DNA of 64,000 bases from Neorhizobium galegae bv. officinalis (GCA_000985875.1 CCRI01000005.1:186001-250000), one strand, 5' to 3'. Shown: positions 18,198-26,971, counted from the first letter of the stretch. The notes: generated by a model from the letters alone, not told the origin. Made by a program: numbers and translations.

Positions 18198-18770
18198 ATG
18201 AACATCGTCACACGTGCGGCCTTTGCCGCAGCACTTCTCGCGGGCACTACCCTGTCTGCCTTCGCCCAGACCAGCAGCACCGTCGGCACCGGAGGAACGA
18301 GTGCCGGCGGCGGCACGTCCAGCAGCACGGTCGGGACGGGCGGCAGCTCCGCCGGAACGAATTGCGCGCCCGGCACCACCAACTGCGGCTCCGGTTCCGC
18401 CTCGACCCTCGGCACCGGCGGATCTTCCGCGGGCGGTGGCCAGTCCAGCAGCTCGGTTGGCACCGGCGGTTCGGCGGCAGGCTCGGGCAGCGGGTCGGGC
18501 TCCGCTTCGACGCTCGGCACCGGTGGCACGTCCGCGGGCGATGGCCAGTCCAGCAGCTCCGTCGGCACCGGCGGTTCGGCGGCAGGTTCCGGCAGCGGGT
18601 CTGGCTCCGCTTCGACGCTCGGGACCGGCGGCACGTCCGCCAAGGACGGCATGTCGACCAGTTCGGTCGGAACCGGCGGCAGCTCGGCTGGCGCGGCCGG
18701 TCAGGAACATGGACAGGGCAAGAAGGCATGTCCTCCGGACCAGGCCAAGAAAGACGGCGCTTCCTGCTAG
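18198..18770 (+). CDS. Secreted Gly/Ser/Thr-rich repeat protein
   Basis: Low-complexity exported protein of 190 residues. The signal peptide is MNIVTRAAFAAALLAGTTLSAFAQ. The mature part is built from repeats centred on TLGTGGTSAGDGQSSSSVGTGGSAAG, with a 35-residue period over its middle. The C-terminus changes to a charged tail with two cysteines (KACPPDQAKKDGASC) that could form a disulphide. A second pair, NCAPGTTNC, lies near 54-62. AAGGAGAT precedes the ATG. It is the first of three consecutive exported proteins of similar composition. Function is unknown; a surface or matrix role is speculation. Confidence 0.75.
   Translation: MNIVTRAAFAAALLAGTTLSAFAQTSSTVGTGGTSAGGGTSSSTVGTGGSSAGTNCAPGTTNCGSGSASTLGTGGSSAGGGQSSSSVGTGGSAAGSGSGSGSASTLGTGGTSAGDGQSSSSVGTGGSAAGSGSGSGSASTLGTGGTSAKDGMSTSSVGTGGSSAGAAGQEHGQGKKACPPDQAKKDGASC
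18396..18707 (+). repeat. 105-bp in-frame tandem repeat
   Basis: Units begin at about 18396, 18501 and 18606 with TCCGCYTCGACSCTCGG. Two are full length and the third is partial and diverging. Each unit encodes 35 residues, so copy-number change would keep the frame. Confidence 0.75.
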
Positions 18771-18830
18771 TCCCATCCATCGGTCGAGGGCGGATTGTTC
18801 CGCCTTCGTCCTATCCATAGGAGAGCCGAA

Positions 18831-19223
18831 ATGACATCGGCATCATTCGCATACAGAGGCACGTTCGCACTGCCGCTGATCCTCGCGACCATCACCGCGA
18901 TCTCGGCCTTTGCCACCGAAACCATCAAGCTTGACGACGGCACGACCTGTACCATCATCGAGAGCACGGGTTCTATCGCCAACGGCACGTCCACATCGGT
19001 AACCGCAGGTGGCGGCAGCGTTTCGTCCTCGACGACAATCGACGGCAAGACAACCACCATGCACTCGGGCGGTGGCTCGGCTTCGTCCAGCGCCGGCTCG
19101 TCCGTCACGACAGGCACGGCCGGCAATCAGGCATTTTCGACGGCAAGCGTCACCAGGCCTGATGGGACAGTGATCACCCGCCGGTCGGACGGCACCTGCG
19201 ACGTCACCAAGCCTCGGAAATGA
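18831..19223 (+). CDS. Secreted Ser/Thr-rich protein
   Basis: The 130-residue exported protein starts at ATG 18831, with GGAG eight bases before it. The hydrophobic N-terminus resembles a signal peptide ending near ISAFA. The mature sequence opens with TETIKLDDGTTCTIIESTGS, then a Gly/Ser/Thr-rich stretch, then VTRPDGTVITRRSDGTCDVTKPRK. Two cysteines, one near each end of the mature chain, may pair. Composition links it to the flanking genes at 18198 and 19235. No family recognised. Confidence 0.7.
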   Translation: MTSASFAYRGTFALPLILATITAISAFATETIKLDDGTTCTIIESTGSIANGTSTSVTAGGGSVSSSTTIDGKTTTMHSGGGSASSSAGSSVTTGTAGNQAFSTASVTRPDGTVITRRSDGTCDVTKPRK

Positions 19224-19234
19224 AGGAGATAGGC

Positions 19235-19678
19235 ATGTCTAAGAAGATAACTCTGGCAGGCCTCGTGCTTATGGCCTCGGTCGCCACGACACCCGTGTTT
19301 GCACAGGACTGCAACGCGGCCGGTACGGTCGGCTCCAGTGGCAGTGCCGCCGCAGGCGGCACATCGGCAAGCACACTCGGTACCGCCGGAGCCTGTCGCA
19401 CCGACGATGGCACGACAGCCTCGATCGGCTCTGCAGGCAGTGCGGCGACAGCCGATGGCAAGGCCCAAAGCCAGACCAAGGTCAACGAGAACCCCAACCA
19501 GCTGAAGGCGCAGTCGAAGGCGCAGGCGATGGACCAGGGCACATTCAGCAAATCGCAGACGAAAACGCGGGTCAAAGGTGACGAGCTGCAAAGCAAGACG
19601 CGCAGCATGTCTCATGTCCCGGGCCAGAAGCCGGTCAAAAGCACCACCGACAGCAATGTGGTTCTGCCGCAGCAGTGA
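19235..19678 (+). CDS. Secreted low-complexity protein, third of the cluster
   Basis: The 147-residue product starts at ATG 19235, with AAGGAGAT five bases upstream. Signal peptide MSKKITLAGLVLMASVATTPVFAQ. The first half of the mature protein shares the Gly/Ser/Ala repeat style of the gene at 18198 (GGTSASTLGTAG, then ASIGSAGSAA) and has two cysteines. The second half is Gln/Lys/Ser-rich and hydrophilic (KAQSQTKV, LKAQSKAQAM, KSQTKTRVK). Function unknown. Confidence 0.7.
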   Translation: MSKKITLAGLVLMASVATTPVFAQDCNAAGTVGSSGSAAAGGTSASTLGTAGACRTDDGTTASIGSAGSAATADGKAQSQTKVNENPNQLKAQSKAQAMDQGTFSKSQTKTRVKGDELQSKTRSMSHVPGQKPVKSTTDSNVVLPQQ

Positions 19679-19694
19679 CCTGGAAAACGACGAA

Positions 19695-19721
19695 CCGGCT
19701 CCCACCAAGAGCGGGAGCCGG
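19695..19721 (+). terminator. Stem-loop after the secreted-protein cluster
   Basis: Perfect nine-base arms CCGGCTCCC and GGGAGCCGG with a nine-base loop, 17 bases after the stop at 19678. No U-tract follows. Confidence 0.55.
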
Positions 19722-19849
19722 AACCTTCGGGGCATGCGGATGATCCCCGCATGTTCAGTTCGCCGCTTACGAATTCCTGCCGTTCAGCTCGCTGAGGGAA
19801 CTGAATGCCGCTTGGGGCTTTAAAGCCGCGCAGACTTCGGAGGATGAAG

Positions 19850-20053
19850 ATGGACGAAAATACCTTTGCGCAACTCAGCACCATGAGCCAACAGCTGCAC
19901 AAGCGCGCCCTCGCGCTGTCCCACCAGGGGAAGGACGCTGACCTCGCGATGCTGATGTCGGCGCAGGCCGTGACGATGGAAGCGGTCAGATCCCTCGGGG
20001 AAGCCTTGAACCGGATCAATGGGCCGCTTGGGCTTGGGGCCGCGGGAGACTAG
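19850..20053 (+). CDS. Small hypothetical protein, helical
   Basis: 67 residues beginning MDENTFAQLSTMSQQLHKRALALS. GGAGG at 19838-19842 gives seven-base spacing to ATG 19850; the ATG at 19844 is too close. The sequence is hydrophilic and predicted all-helical, with the tract LAMLMSAQAVTMEAVRSLGEALNRI. There is no signal peptide. I do not recognise a family. Confidence 0.6.
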   Translation: MDENTFAQLSTMSQQLHKRALALSHQGKDADLAMLMSAQAVTMEAVRSLGEALNRINGPLGLGAAGD

Positions 20054-20161
20054 GAAGCGTCTTCGCGTTCTCCTTCGTGCGATCCCTTTTCAGCGCCATG
20101 ACAATGCCCGGCCGGAACTTTCCAACGCGACAGCAGGTTTGGCTTTCAGGAGGAGAACGAG

Positions 20162-20269
20162 ATGCACCGCAGACCCGGCTACCAACATGAACTGGCATTT
20201 TACATCGGACTGAACGTAGCGCTTGGCTGCCTGATCCTCGCAAGCGTCCTGCTTGCGGCAGCGGCCTGA
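20162..20269 (+). CDS. 35-residue membrane microprotein
   Basis: The frame encodes MHRRPGYQHELAFYIGLNV followed by a hydrophobic segment ending AAAA and a TGA. A strong AGGAGG sits about seven bases before the ATG. A basic head and a single membrane helix suggest N-in orientation. It lies among other tiny membrane-protein genes on the same strand. No family recognised. Confidence 0.6.
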   Translation: MHRRPGYQHELAFYIGLNVALGCLILASVLLAAAA

Positions 20270-20371
20270 AGACCAGGTTGATCCTAGAGCCGTTGAATCG
20301 CTCTTGGGGGCCGTCATGCGCTTCCGGCATTGGTCGAGGAACTATTCCCCGATCCGCCTGTTGGAGCCGTC

Positions 20372-20539
20372 ATGAACGACACGTCCAGAAAAGCCGGCAA
20401 CAACATGATGAAATTTGTCACCGCCATTCTGGCGGCCGCACTTGTCATCGGTGCTGTCTATTTCTTTTTCCTGCACCCCGGCGAGCCCGCGGGTTCCCGG
20501 ACACCGCCATCCCCGCACGCCATCGACCAGACGAAGTGA
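20372..20539 (+). CDS. Small single-pass membrane protein
   Basis: 55 residues: a short basic head (MNDTSRKAGNNMMK), one membrane helix (FVTAILAAALVIGAVYFFFL), and a proline-rich tail (HPGEPAGSRTPPSPHAIDQTK). TTGGAG precedes the ATG. The next small membrane-protein gene begins six bases after its stop, so the pair is probably co-transcribed. No family recognised. Confidence 0.55.
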   Translation: MNDTSRKAGNNMMKFVTAILAAALVIGAVYFFFLHPGEPAGSRTPPSPHAIDQTK

Positions 20540-20545
20540 TAGACG

Positions 20546-20734
20546 ATGAAGCCAAGCGAAACGCCAAGGAGCGAAACGCCGACAGGATTGTCACCATCGG
20601 CAGATTCCGAACCCCAAAAAAAGCGCAAAGTCATCGCCGGCCGGGGCTTGGTCATGTTTATCGCCGGCGTGGCGGTGGCAGCTTTCTGCCTTTACATGTT
20701 CATCGCGCTGTATGGGATCTATGCCCACACCTGA
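20546..20734 (+). CDS. Small C-tail-anchored-type membrane protein
   Basis: 62 residues: a polar head rich in Ser, Pro and Glu, then QKKRKVIAGRG and one C-terminal helix (about 36-58, LVMFIAGVAVAAFCLYMFIAL) with a five-residue tail. This is the opposite topology style to the gene just upstream. The ribosome site is weak, which suggests translation coupled to the preceding gene. No family recognised. Confidence 0.55.
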   Translation: MKPSETPRSETPTGLSPSADSEPQKKRKVIAGRGLVMFIAGVAVAAFCLYMFIALYGIYAHT

Positions 20735-20880
20735 CGCCACCACCCCGCTGCGCCTTCCGGCCTTGCGGAGAGAAATGAGGCGCAGCCCGTTCAAATGCGA
20801 CATCAAAGGTGACTGGCTTTATCTTGTTAAAACGAGCAGGAACGGCTATTCGCCGTGGCAGACTTGAACCAGGACCTGCC

Positions 20881-21903
20881 ATGCTCACGCTAAAATCCAC
20901 CTTGACCGCGCTGTTGATCGCGACTGCATCCAGCTTCACTGTTTCCTCGGCTTTCGCATCGACGAAATACCCCCTGACTGTCGAAAACTGCGGCGCGCAG
21001 GTCAGCTTCCAGAAGGCGCCCGAGCGGGCCATCGGGCTTGGCCAGAACAGCGCCGAAATCCTGCTGCTGCTCGGCCTCCAGGACAAGATGGCCGGCACCG
21101 CCTTCTGGCCGAGCAAGGTCCTGCCGCAGCTTGCTGACGCCAATGCCAAGGTCAAGCTTCTGAGCGTCGAATTCCCGACCTTCGAATCGATCCTGGCCGA
21201 GAACCCGGATTTCGTGGCGGCCGCCTTGCCAAGCCTGGTCGGCCCGAGCAGCAAGGTCGCCAAGCGTGAGGATTTCGACAAGGTCGGCGTCCCGACCTAT
21301 CTCTCGCCGAGCACCTGCCTCAGCACCAAGGAGGTCAAGGACCAGTACGGCAGCCGCGCCCAGCTTTGGAACATGGATCTGCTTTACAAGGAAATCGATG
21401 AACTATCGCAGATCTTCGATGTCGCCGATCGCGGCCAGGCGTTGATCGCCGACTTCAAGGCGCGCGAGGCCAAGCTCCGCTCCAGCGTTTCGAAGGACGG
21501 CAAAAGCCTCTCCTACGTCTTCTGGTTCTCCAGCCCCAGCCCGTCGGCCGATGCCTATCTTGGCGGCAAGAACGCAGCGTCCGGCTTCATCGCCGATGTC
21601 CTGGGTGGCCGCAATGCCGTCACCGCCGAAGCCGAATGGCCGACGCTCGGCTGGGAAAGCATCATCGCTGCCAATCCGGACGTGATCGTCGTCGCCAATC
21701 TGGACCGAAACCGCTGGGAGCTCGACAAGCCGGAAGCAAAGATCAAGTTCCTGACCACCGATCCGGCCGTCAGCCAGATTACTGCCGTCAAGAACAAGGC
21801 AATGGTGGTGATGGACGGTCAGGCCATGAACCCGACGGTGCGGACGATCTATGGCGCCGAACAAGTGGCCGAACAGTTGAAGGCCATCGGTCTTCTGAAG
21901 TGA
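20881..21903 (+). CDS. ABC transporter substrate-binding protein, FecB/BtuF-like
   Basis: Periplasmic receptor of 340 residues for an iron-siderophore, haem-like or corrinoid ligand. Signal peptide MLTLKSTLTALLIATASSFTVSSAFA. The mature part has the class III binding-protein pattern: VSFQKAPERAIGLGQNSAEILLLLGL, then FPTFESILAENPDFV, and NPDVIVVANL near the end. The start at 20881 has CAGGA seven bases upstream. It is followed by a permease whose GTG overlaps the stop (GTGA), then an ATPase, giving a complete importer. The ligand cannot be told from sequence. Confidence 0.88.
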   Translation: MLTLKSTLTALLIATASSFTVSSAFASTKYPLTVENCGAQVSFQKAPERAIGLGQNSAEILLLLGLQDKMAGTAFWPSKVLPQLADANAKVKLLSVEFPTFESILAENPDFVAAALPSLVGPSSKVAKREDFDKVGVPTYLSPSTCLSTKEVKDQYGSRAQLWNMDLLYKEIDELSQIFDVADRGQALIADFKAREAKLRSSVSKDGKSLSYVFWFSSPSPSADAYLGGKNAASGFIADVLGGRNAVTAEAEWPTLGWESIIAANPDVIVVANLDRNRWELDKPEAKIKFLTTDPAVSQITAVKNKAMVVMDGQAMNPTVRTIYGAEQVAEQLKAIGLLK

Positions 21904-22940
21904 CGGAAAAGCGCCGCTCCCTTCAGCAGCTTTTCGCCTTCGCGGCCGTGCTGGTGGCTTCGCTTGCAGCCATCGGTCTCGTCGTCGGCATCAGCGTCGG
22001 GATCGGCGATCTGCCGATCCCGCTCTCGACGACCTTTTCTGCGGTCACCAACCGGCTGGGATGGACGGCGGTCGGGCTCAACCGCATCCATGAAACAGTC
22101 ATCTGGGACTACCGTCTCAGCCGGGCGCTGGTTGCGGCCTTTTGCGGCGCGGGCCTCGCCCTGTCGGGAGCGATCATGCAATCGCTGCTGCGCAACCCGC
22201 TGGCCGAGCCCTATGTTCTCGGCATCTCCGCCGGCGCGTCCACCGGCGCCGTCGCGATCGTCATCCTCGGTGTCGGCGCGGGCGCGGTTTCATTGTCGGC
22301 CGGTGCTTTTGCCGGCGCCTTCGCGGCCTTCTTCTTCGTGGCCCTGCTATCCAACGGCACGCGCGGCGGTGCGGACCGCACCATTCTTGCCGGTGTCGCC
22401 GCTTCGCAGCTCTTCAATGCCTCGACCTCCTACATCGTCACGACGTCGGGCAATGCCCAGCAGGCACGCGACGTGATGTTCTGGCTGCTTGGCAGTTTCG
22501 GCGGCGTGCGCTGGCCGGAACTGACGCTGGTCTCGATCATCGTCGGCATCGCGCTGGTGGCTTGCCTGCTTTATGCCCGCGTGCTCGACGCCTTTGCCTT
22601 CGGCGACGAAGCCGCGGCGTCGCTCGGTGTCAATGTCGCGCGGGCACGCATCGTGCTTTTCGCACTCACCGCGATGATGACGGCGACGATCGTCAGCATG
22701 GTCGGCTCGATCGGCTTCGTCGGCCTTGTCGTCCCGCATGTGGCGCGGTTCGCCGTCGGGCCGCTGCATGTTCGATTGCTTCCCGCCTGCGCCGTCATCG
22801 GTGCCGTTTTCATGGTGGTGGCGGATATTGCGTCGCGCACCCTTATCCCGCAGCAGGTCCTGCCGATCGGCGTCGTCACCGCGCTGGTCGGCGTGCCCTT
22901 CTTTTCGATCATCCTCTACCGGTTCCAACGCGCGTCATGA
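21900..22940 (+). CDS. FecCD-family ABC transporter permease
   Basis: Inner-membrane permease of 346 residues from a GTG that overlaps the upstream stop by four bases. The family landmarks RLSRALVAAFCGAGLALSGAIMQSLLRNPLAEP and VGSIGFVGLVVPHVAR are clear, and the length and about ten membrane segments fit the BtuC/FecD fold. The reading frame is open further upstream but only as a shadow of the binding-protein gene. Confidence 0.92.
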   Translation: MTEKRRSLQQLFAFAAVLVASLAAIGLVVGISVGIGDLPIPLSTTFSAVTNRLGWTAVGLNRIHETVIWDYRLSRALVAAFCGAGLALSGAIMQSLLRNPLAEPYVLGISAGASTGAVAIVILGVGAGAVSLSAGAFAGAFAAFFFVALLSNGTRGGADRTILAGVAASQLFNASTSYIVTTSGNAQQARDVMFWLLGSFGGVRWPELTLVSIIVGIALVACLLYARVLDAFAFGDEAAASLGVNVARARIVLFALTAMMTATIVSMVGSIGFVGLVVPHVARFAVGPLHVRLLPACAVIGAVFMVVADIASRTLIPQQVLPIGVVTALVGVPFFSIILYRFQRAS

Positions 22941-23698
22941 GCATCAAGACCGAGAACCTCACCTGGAAAATTGGCAGGAAGACCGTGCTCGACGGGGTTT
23001 CGTTCGAGGCACGACCGGGCAAGACGCTCGGCCTGCTCGGACCGAACGGCTCGGGAAAGACGTCGCTCCTGCGTTTGCTCGCGGGTCTGAAACTGCCGCA
23101 TTCGGGCTCCATCATGCTCGAGGGCAAGGATCTCAAGACGATCGGGCGGCGTGCGATCGCAAAGCGGGTCGCCTTTGTTGAACAGCACGCCACGACCAAT
23201 GCCAATCTGAGGGTCGTCGATGTGGTGAAGCTCGGGCGGTTTCCGCACCGGTCGATATTTTCCGGCTGGTCGCTCACCGACGACGAAGCGGTCGAGACCG
23301 CTCTTGCGCGGGCCGGCATGGCCCACAAGCGCAACGACCGCTGGCAATCGCTTTCAGGCGGCGAGAAGCAACGGACCCATATCGCAAGGGCGCTGGCGCA
23401 ATCGCCGAAGGAACTCATCCTCGACGAACCGACCAACCATCTGGATATCCAGCATCAGATCGGCCTGATGCGGCTGGTTTCCGGCCTGCCGATGACGAGC
23501 ATCATCGCGCTTCACGATCTCAATCATGCAGCCATGTTCTGCGATGAGCTGATCGTCATGCAGAACGGCAGGATCGTCGCCAGCGGGGCACCGGAAGAGG
23601 TGCTGACCGAAGCCCTGCTCAGGGATGTATTCTCCGTCGAAGCACGGGTAGAAGCCTCGCCCCACCATTCACGACCCCATATCCACTACCTCGTCTGA
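22937..23698 (+). CDS. FecE/BtuD-like ABC transporter ATPase
   Basis: 253-residue ATPase completing the importer. Walker A GPNGSGKTS (near 36-44), signature LSGGEKQR, Walker B LILDEPTNHLD and switch histidine ALHDLNHA are present. The ATG overlaps the permease stop (ATGA). An open frame extends some 265 codons upstream but is antisense-like shadow in the permease gene; MSIKTENLTW is the true start. Confidence 0.93.
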   Translation: MSIKTENLTWKIGRKTVLDGVSFEARPGKTLGLLGPNGSGKTSLLRLLAGLKLPHSGSIMLEGKDLKTIGRRAIAKRVAFVEQHATTNANLRVVDVVKLGRFPHRSIFSGWSLTDDEAVETALARAGMAHKRNDRWQSLSGGEKQRTHIARALAQSPKELILDEPTNHLDIQHQIGLMRLVSGLPMTSIIALHDLNHAAMFCDELIVMQNGRIVASGAPEEVLTEALLRDVFSVEARVEASPHHSRPHIHYLV

Positions 23699-23828
23699 TC
23701 TTTCCATCAACGACGAAGGTTCGAGCGAACGCCCGCGTGAACCGAGCCGAAGGCGGCTGCGCGAATGTTGGCCGGAACAAACATGCCTTTGCCATTGTTG
23801 TTGGTCACCCAGAACCGGAGGGCCTGAC

Positions 23829-24230
23829 ATGAAACGTCTTCTCATCACGGCAGCGGCCGTTCTTTCGCTGTCGGCCAACCTGACACTCGCGCAGGAAACT
23901 CCTAACGCGTCTCCCAGCACCCCGCCACAGACAGATCGGGATCGAGCGCCGAACCCACCACCGCCTGGCCCTCAGGGACCGGACGCCGACAGGGACGGGG
24001 ACGAGTGGCGGATGACCCCGATGGCGGACCGTCGACCGCCACGGGAGCGTGGCGCGCGTTTCCGCATCGAGAACGGGCGAACCACGATCGACCTGCGCTG
24101 CGCCGACGGCGAACCGACAAAGGATTGTGCGGATCTTCTCCTGCAGGTGCTGGACCGGCTGGAGCGAGGATCGTCTTCGGACGATTCCGACAGTCGCGGC
24201 GACGGCCGGGACCGCCCACGTTATCGCTGA
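23829..24230 (+). CDS. Small secreted Pro/Asp/Arg-rich protein
   Basis: 133 residues with signal peptide MKRLLITAAAVLSLSANLTLAQ. A proline- and charge-rich linker (NPPPPGPQGPDADRDGDEW) is followed by FRIENGRTTIDLRCADGEPTKDCADLLLQVLDRL, which has two cysteines and looks like a small folded unit, and a highly charged tail. GGAGGG precedes the ATG. I do not recognise a family. Between its stop and the next gene an imperfect inverted repeat around ACCGATCGGT (about 24245-24270) may end the transcript. Confidence 0.65.
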   Translation: MKRLLITAAAVLSLSANLTLAQETPNASPSTPPQTDRDRAPNPPPPGPQGPDADRDGDEWRMTPMADRRPPRERGARFRIENGRTTIDLRCADGEPTKDCADLLLQVLDRLERGSSSDDSDSRGDGRDRPRYR

Positions 24231-24444
24231 GGCCGGCTGAGACCAGAAGGAAACCGATCGGTCCCTTCTTCGAGCCGCCTCGCCGCACTCTCTTGGAAGA
24301 GAGCCTCCGGGGCTTGAGCAGAGGTGCGCGAAGACCGCGCCTTAAGCGCTGTACATAAGCTGAAGCGCAGATGAATGTGGACTTCAGCAACGGTTCAAGG
24401 ATGGCGCCGCAATCTGTCCGCGTGTGCATTTCTGGAGGAAACCG

Positions 24445-24747
24445 ATGCGCAGGATAGTCTTGGCGGCCAGTCTGGTCGCAGCTTGTTTTTTTGGGGGCGC
24501 GGCAAATGCCATGCCGATTGGAAACATTGCCGTCCCGGCAAAACCAACCGCCGAAAAGGTCGATTGGGCTTGCGGCCGCGGTTACCACCTGAACCGGTGG
24601 GGCGATTGCCGCCCCAACCGCTGGCGGCCGCCGCCGCCCCGCTATAGCCATCGGTGGGATCGTCGGGATCGATGGGATTACCGAGGGCCGCCTCGCTGGG
24701 AATGGCGAGGTCATCGCGACTGGCGCGATCACCGGGACTGGCGTTGA
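24445..24747 (+). CDS. Secreted GCG_CRPN-type protein
   Basis: 100 residues. The signal peptide MRRIVLAASLVAACFFGGAANA is followed by the motif CGRGYHLNRWGDCRPN, which matches the short GCG...CRPN module found in front of repeat tails in many rhizobial exported proteins. The tail is extremely rich in Trp, Arg, Asp and Tyr (RWDRRDRWDY, RGHRDWRDHRDWR). The module is known but its function is not. GGAGG lies six bases before the ATG, and a strong terminator follows. Confidence 0.8.
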   Translation: MRRIVLAASLVAACFFGGAANAMPIGNIAVPAKPTAEKVDWACGRGYHLNRWGDCRPNRWRPPPPRYSHRWDRRDRWDYRGPPRWEWRGHRDWRDHRDWR

Positions 24748-24753
24748 TACGAG

Positions 24754-24785
24754 AAAGCCCTTCTGCTCCGCAGAGGGGCTTTTTT
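24754..24785 (+). terminator. Rho-independent terminator
   Basis: AAAGCCCTTCTG and CAGAGGGGCTTT form a stem around CTCCG, followed by six T residues, right after the gene ending at 24747. Confidence 0.9.
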
Positions 24786-24877
24786 AATGCCGGGCCTGAG
24801 ACGGCAGGGGTTGAATTTTAGTTACTTCTAATGAACATTTGCCGGACTGCGGCGTTTTATCGTTAGGAGGAAACGAC

Positions 24878-25063
24878 ATGAAAAAGGATACCCACCGGCA
24901 GGTCAGAATTCCCGGGCCACGCGACCACGACGTCGCCGAACACTGCCGCAAAAACGGAATGCGGCTGGAGGACGAAAAGAAGATGTTAAGACTGCTGGGA
25001 AAACACGCGCCTGTGCACGAGATCCGCTCGAACTCGCCGCCGCGGCCGCCGCGGTTCCGCTAG
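24878..25063 (+). CDS. Small basic hypothetical protein
   Basis: 61 residues from ATG 24878, with TAGGAGG seven bases upstream. The chain is highly charged (MKKDTHRQVRIPGPRDHD, then HCRKNGMRLEDEKKMLRLLGK), with a Pro/Arg tail. There is no signal peptide or membrane helix. It ends 19 bases before the convergent gene at 25083. No family recognised. Confidence 0.5.
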   Translation: MKKDTHRQVRIPGPRDHDVAEHCRKNGMRLEDEKKMLRLLGKHAPVHEIRSNSPPRPPRFR

Positions 25064-25082
25064 GCGACAATCTGCGCTTCCG

Positions 25083-26963
25083 CTACAGCCCCAGTCCCGC
25101 CGGCCGCGTCCGATGCACGCCTTTGGAAACGTAGGCGAAATTTTCAGCCATGCCCAACAGGTCCGCGGCAAGATGAAGGGTCGAAAGCCACATTTCCGTG
25201 CCCTGCAGGCTTCCCACCTGACCATCTGCGAAGGCAAAGCCCTTTTTTACCTGCCACCGGTCCGGCGAACGCAGAATGATGTCCTCAGCCACTGCTTCCG
25301 CCTGGCCGCGCATGAAATCCGTCTGCTTGAGGCACAACCAAAGCGGATGTATCGTATCGAGCAGATTGCACGCCGTGTAGGTCGACCCGGAAAAACCCTG
25401 GTTGTTTCGGTAGTGGGTCATGACGGAATTGATCGCAGCTTCAGGAAAAGGAACAGGGACGCCGAACTGGGCATGGGCTCCACGTGTGAGGCGGTAAAAG
25501 CCGTTTACCGGCTGCAGAAAGCCCTGTTCGGCGGTTGGTTTCCCCCACAGTCCTGTCGAACGATCGATATGGGTCGAAAGCCAGCCGAAGAGGATTTCCT
25601 TCCCCCTGCCGCTCCTGAAATACCGGGCGTTAAAATAAAGCGCAGTGGCGATAGCGTCGACCCGGTCGCCGCACCACCATGCGCGGCTGCTCCAGGGCAA
25701 GGCCTCCAGCCAGTCACAAAGCCCGACCGCGTCCAGCTCAACGCCCGAGATGGAGTGGGATGGATGCGCTCCGAGTATCTCCAGCGCATAACCGACCGCC
25801 AGGACGTTATAGAGAGCCGGGGAGTTATCGCGGATGTTCTTCGCAGGGTCGGGCGGTTGAAACGGATCGGGGAAAAAGCCGGTTACCGGGTCCTGAAGCG
25901 CCTGCAGACGATCGACGACCGCCCTGGCCTCATTTCCGGAAAGCTGTTCTCCGAAACCGGCGGCAATCTCGATCGCATCACATTCGTGCCTGACGCTCAT
26001 GCGCGCAACACCGTGGGCATCCGGCGACAGATAACCCTCCGGCGTCAGATGCCGTTCCCGCACATCCCGCCACTCGGCTTCCGCCACCCTGCTGATCCGC
26101 AGCAACGCCTGCTCGACCTCGGCCCGGCGCGATTTTCCCACTGCCGCCGTTTCCCCGCGACGGCGCACGACTTTGGCCGGTACGCCGGCCGCGATCGCCA
26201 GATCTGGAATGTCTTTGGTCACGACGGCCCCGGCGGCGACAACGGCGCCCCTACCGATCGTCACGCCGTCCAGAATGACGGCATTGGCACCGATCCAGAC
26301 ATCATCGCCGATCGTAATGCCGAGCGTCTCGTGAGGCTGATCGTTGATCGGCATGTCCGGATCGTCGAAACCGTGATTGAAACCGACGATCGAGACGAGC
26401 GAGGCAATACGCACGCCGTTTCCGCACCGGACCTTTCCGGAAATGCATGCGTAGGGGTTGACCGAACAATTGGCGCCGAGTTCCACCTCTCCCCGCACGA
26501 GCGCATGTCCCGAAATCCAGGATCGATCGCCGACGACCAGGGAGGATGTAAAGATGCGGGCGTCGCTTGCGATATAAGCACTATCCGCGATCCGTGCTCC
26601 GGCGGACTGTGCCAGCTTTTCCTTCAACTTTTTCTGGACATCGCTTTGGATATCCGCAGCTCCGCGCTCCCATGTGAGGAATTGCAGCCTGGCTTCCCGG
26701 TCCAACTCGGATTCGGAAACTTCTGGATTTGTCCGCATCTCGTCACTCGTTTGCACGCCGGCTTCATGCCGAAAAAAGGCCGACAGGGTCGGAAAGTGAT
26801 AGCCGATGTCATCATACCAATTTTTGACATTCGGCAAATTGAGGAAATACAGCAGACGAATCCGAGCGTCCAGCTTTAGTTTATGAGCCTCCCCGGCCTT
26901 GAGCAATGCTTCCAAAGAAAGATGGAATTCACTCCCGCATTGATATGAGCCTGAATTTGTCAT
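25083..26963 (-). CDS. Left-handed beta-helix acyltransferase fused to a helical-toroid domain
   Basis: About 626 residues from MTNSGSY. Residues roughly 1-110 are an unassigned helical region. About 115-275 is a hexapeptide-repeat left-handed beta-helix of the maltose/galactoside O-acetyltransferase type, with [31 protein letters not shown] and PAKVVRRR; an acetyl-CoA-dependent sugar O-acetylation is the family expectation. About 290-626 is Trp-rich and helical ([41 protein letters not shown]), resembling an (alpha/alpha) toroid of glycan-active enzymes. The fusion is uncommon in my recollection. No clear ribosome site supports the start; the earlier in-frame ATG at 27035 would overlap the divergent gntR. 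Confidence 0.75.
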   Translation of the reverse strand: MTNSGSYQCGSEFHLSLEALLKAGEAHKLKLDARIRLLYFLNLPNVKNWYDDIGYHFPTLSAFFRHEAGVQTSDEMRTNPEVSESELDREARLQFLTWERGAADIQSDVQKKLKEKLAQSAGARIADSAYIASDARIFTSSLVVGDRSWISGHALVRGEVELGANCSVNPYACISGKVRCGNGVRIASLVSIVGFNHGFDDPDMPINDQPHETLGITIGDDVWIGANAVILDGVTIGRGAVVAAGAVVTKDIPDLAIAAGVPAKVVRRRGETAAVGKSRRAEVEQALLRISRVAEAEWRDVRERHLTPEGYLSPDAHGVARMSVRHECDAIEIAAGFGEQLSGNEARAVVDRLQALQDPVTGFFPDPFQPPDPAKNIRDNSPALYNVLAVGYALEILGAHPSHSISGVELDAVGLCDWLEALPWSSRAWWCGDRVDAIATALYFNARYFRSGRGKEILFGWLSTHIDRSTGLWGKPTAEQGFLQPVNGFYRLTRGAHAQFGVPVPFPEAAINSVMTHYRNNQGFSGSTYTACNLLDTIHPLWLCLKQTDFMRGQAEAVAEDIILRSPDRWQVKKGFAFADGQVGSLQGTEMWLSTLHLAADLLGMAENFAYVSKGVHRTRPAGLGL

Positions 26964-26971
26964 ACACGTGT
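26964..26971. promoter_or_regulatory. Operator candidate between the acyltransferase gene and gntR
   Basis: ACACGTGT is a perfect palindrome inside TCATACAC-GTGTGATGA, whose arms match apart from one extra base. It directly abuts the acyltransferase start and lies 48 bases before gntR. The same CATACACGTGT core recurs upstream of the GGDEF-EAL gene at 38843. Confidence 0.45.

Noticed and set aside
20735..20880. Cobalamin-riboswitch-like string CCAGGACCTGCC just before the FecB-like gene
   Set aside because: It resembles the end of a B12 box, but the conserved core elements expected upstream are not visible in the 146-base leader, and CAGGA serves as a ribosome site.
25113..26879. 588-codon open frame antisense to the acyltransferase-toroid gene
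   Set aside because: Composition is typical of an antisense shadow. The opposite strand has clear hexapeptide repeats.
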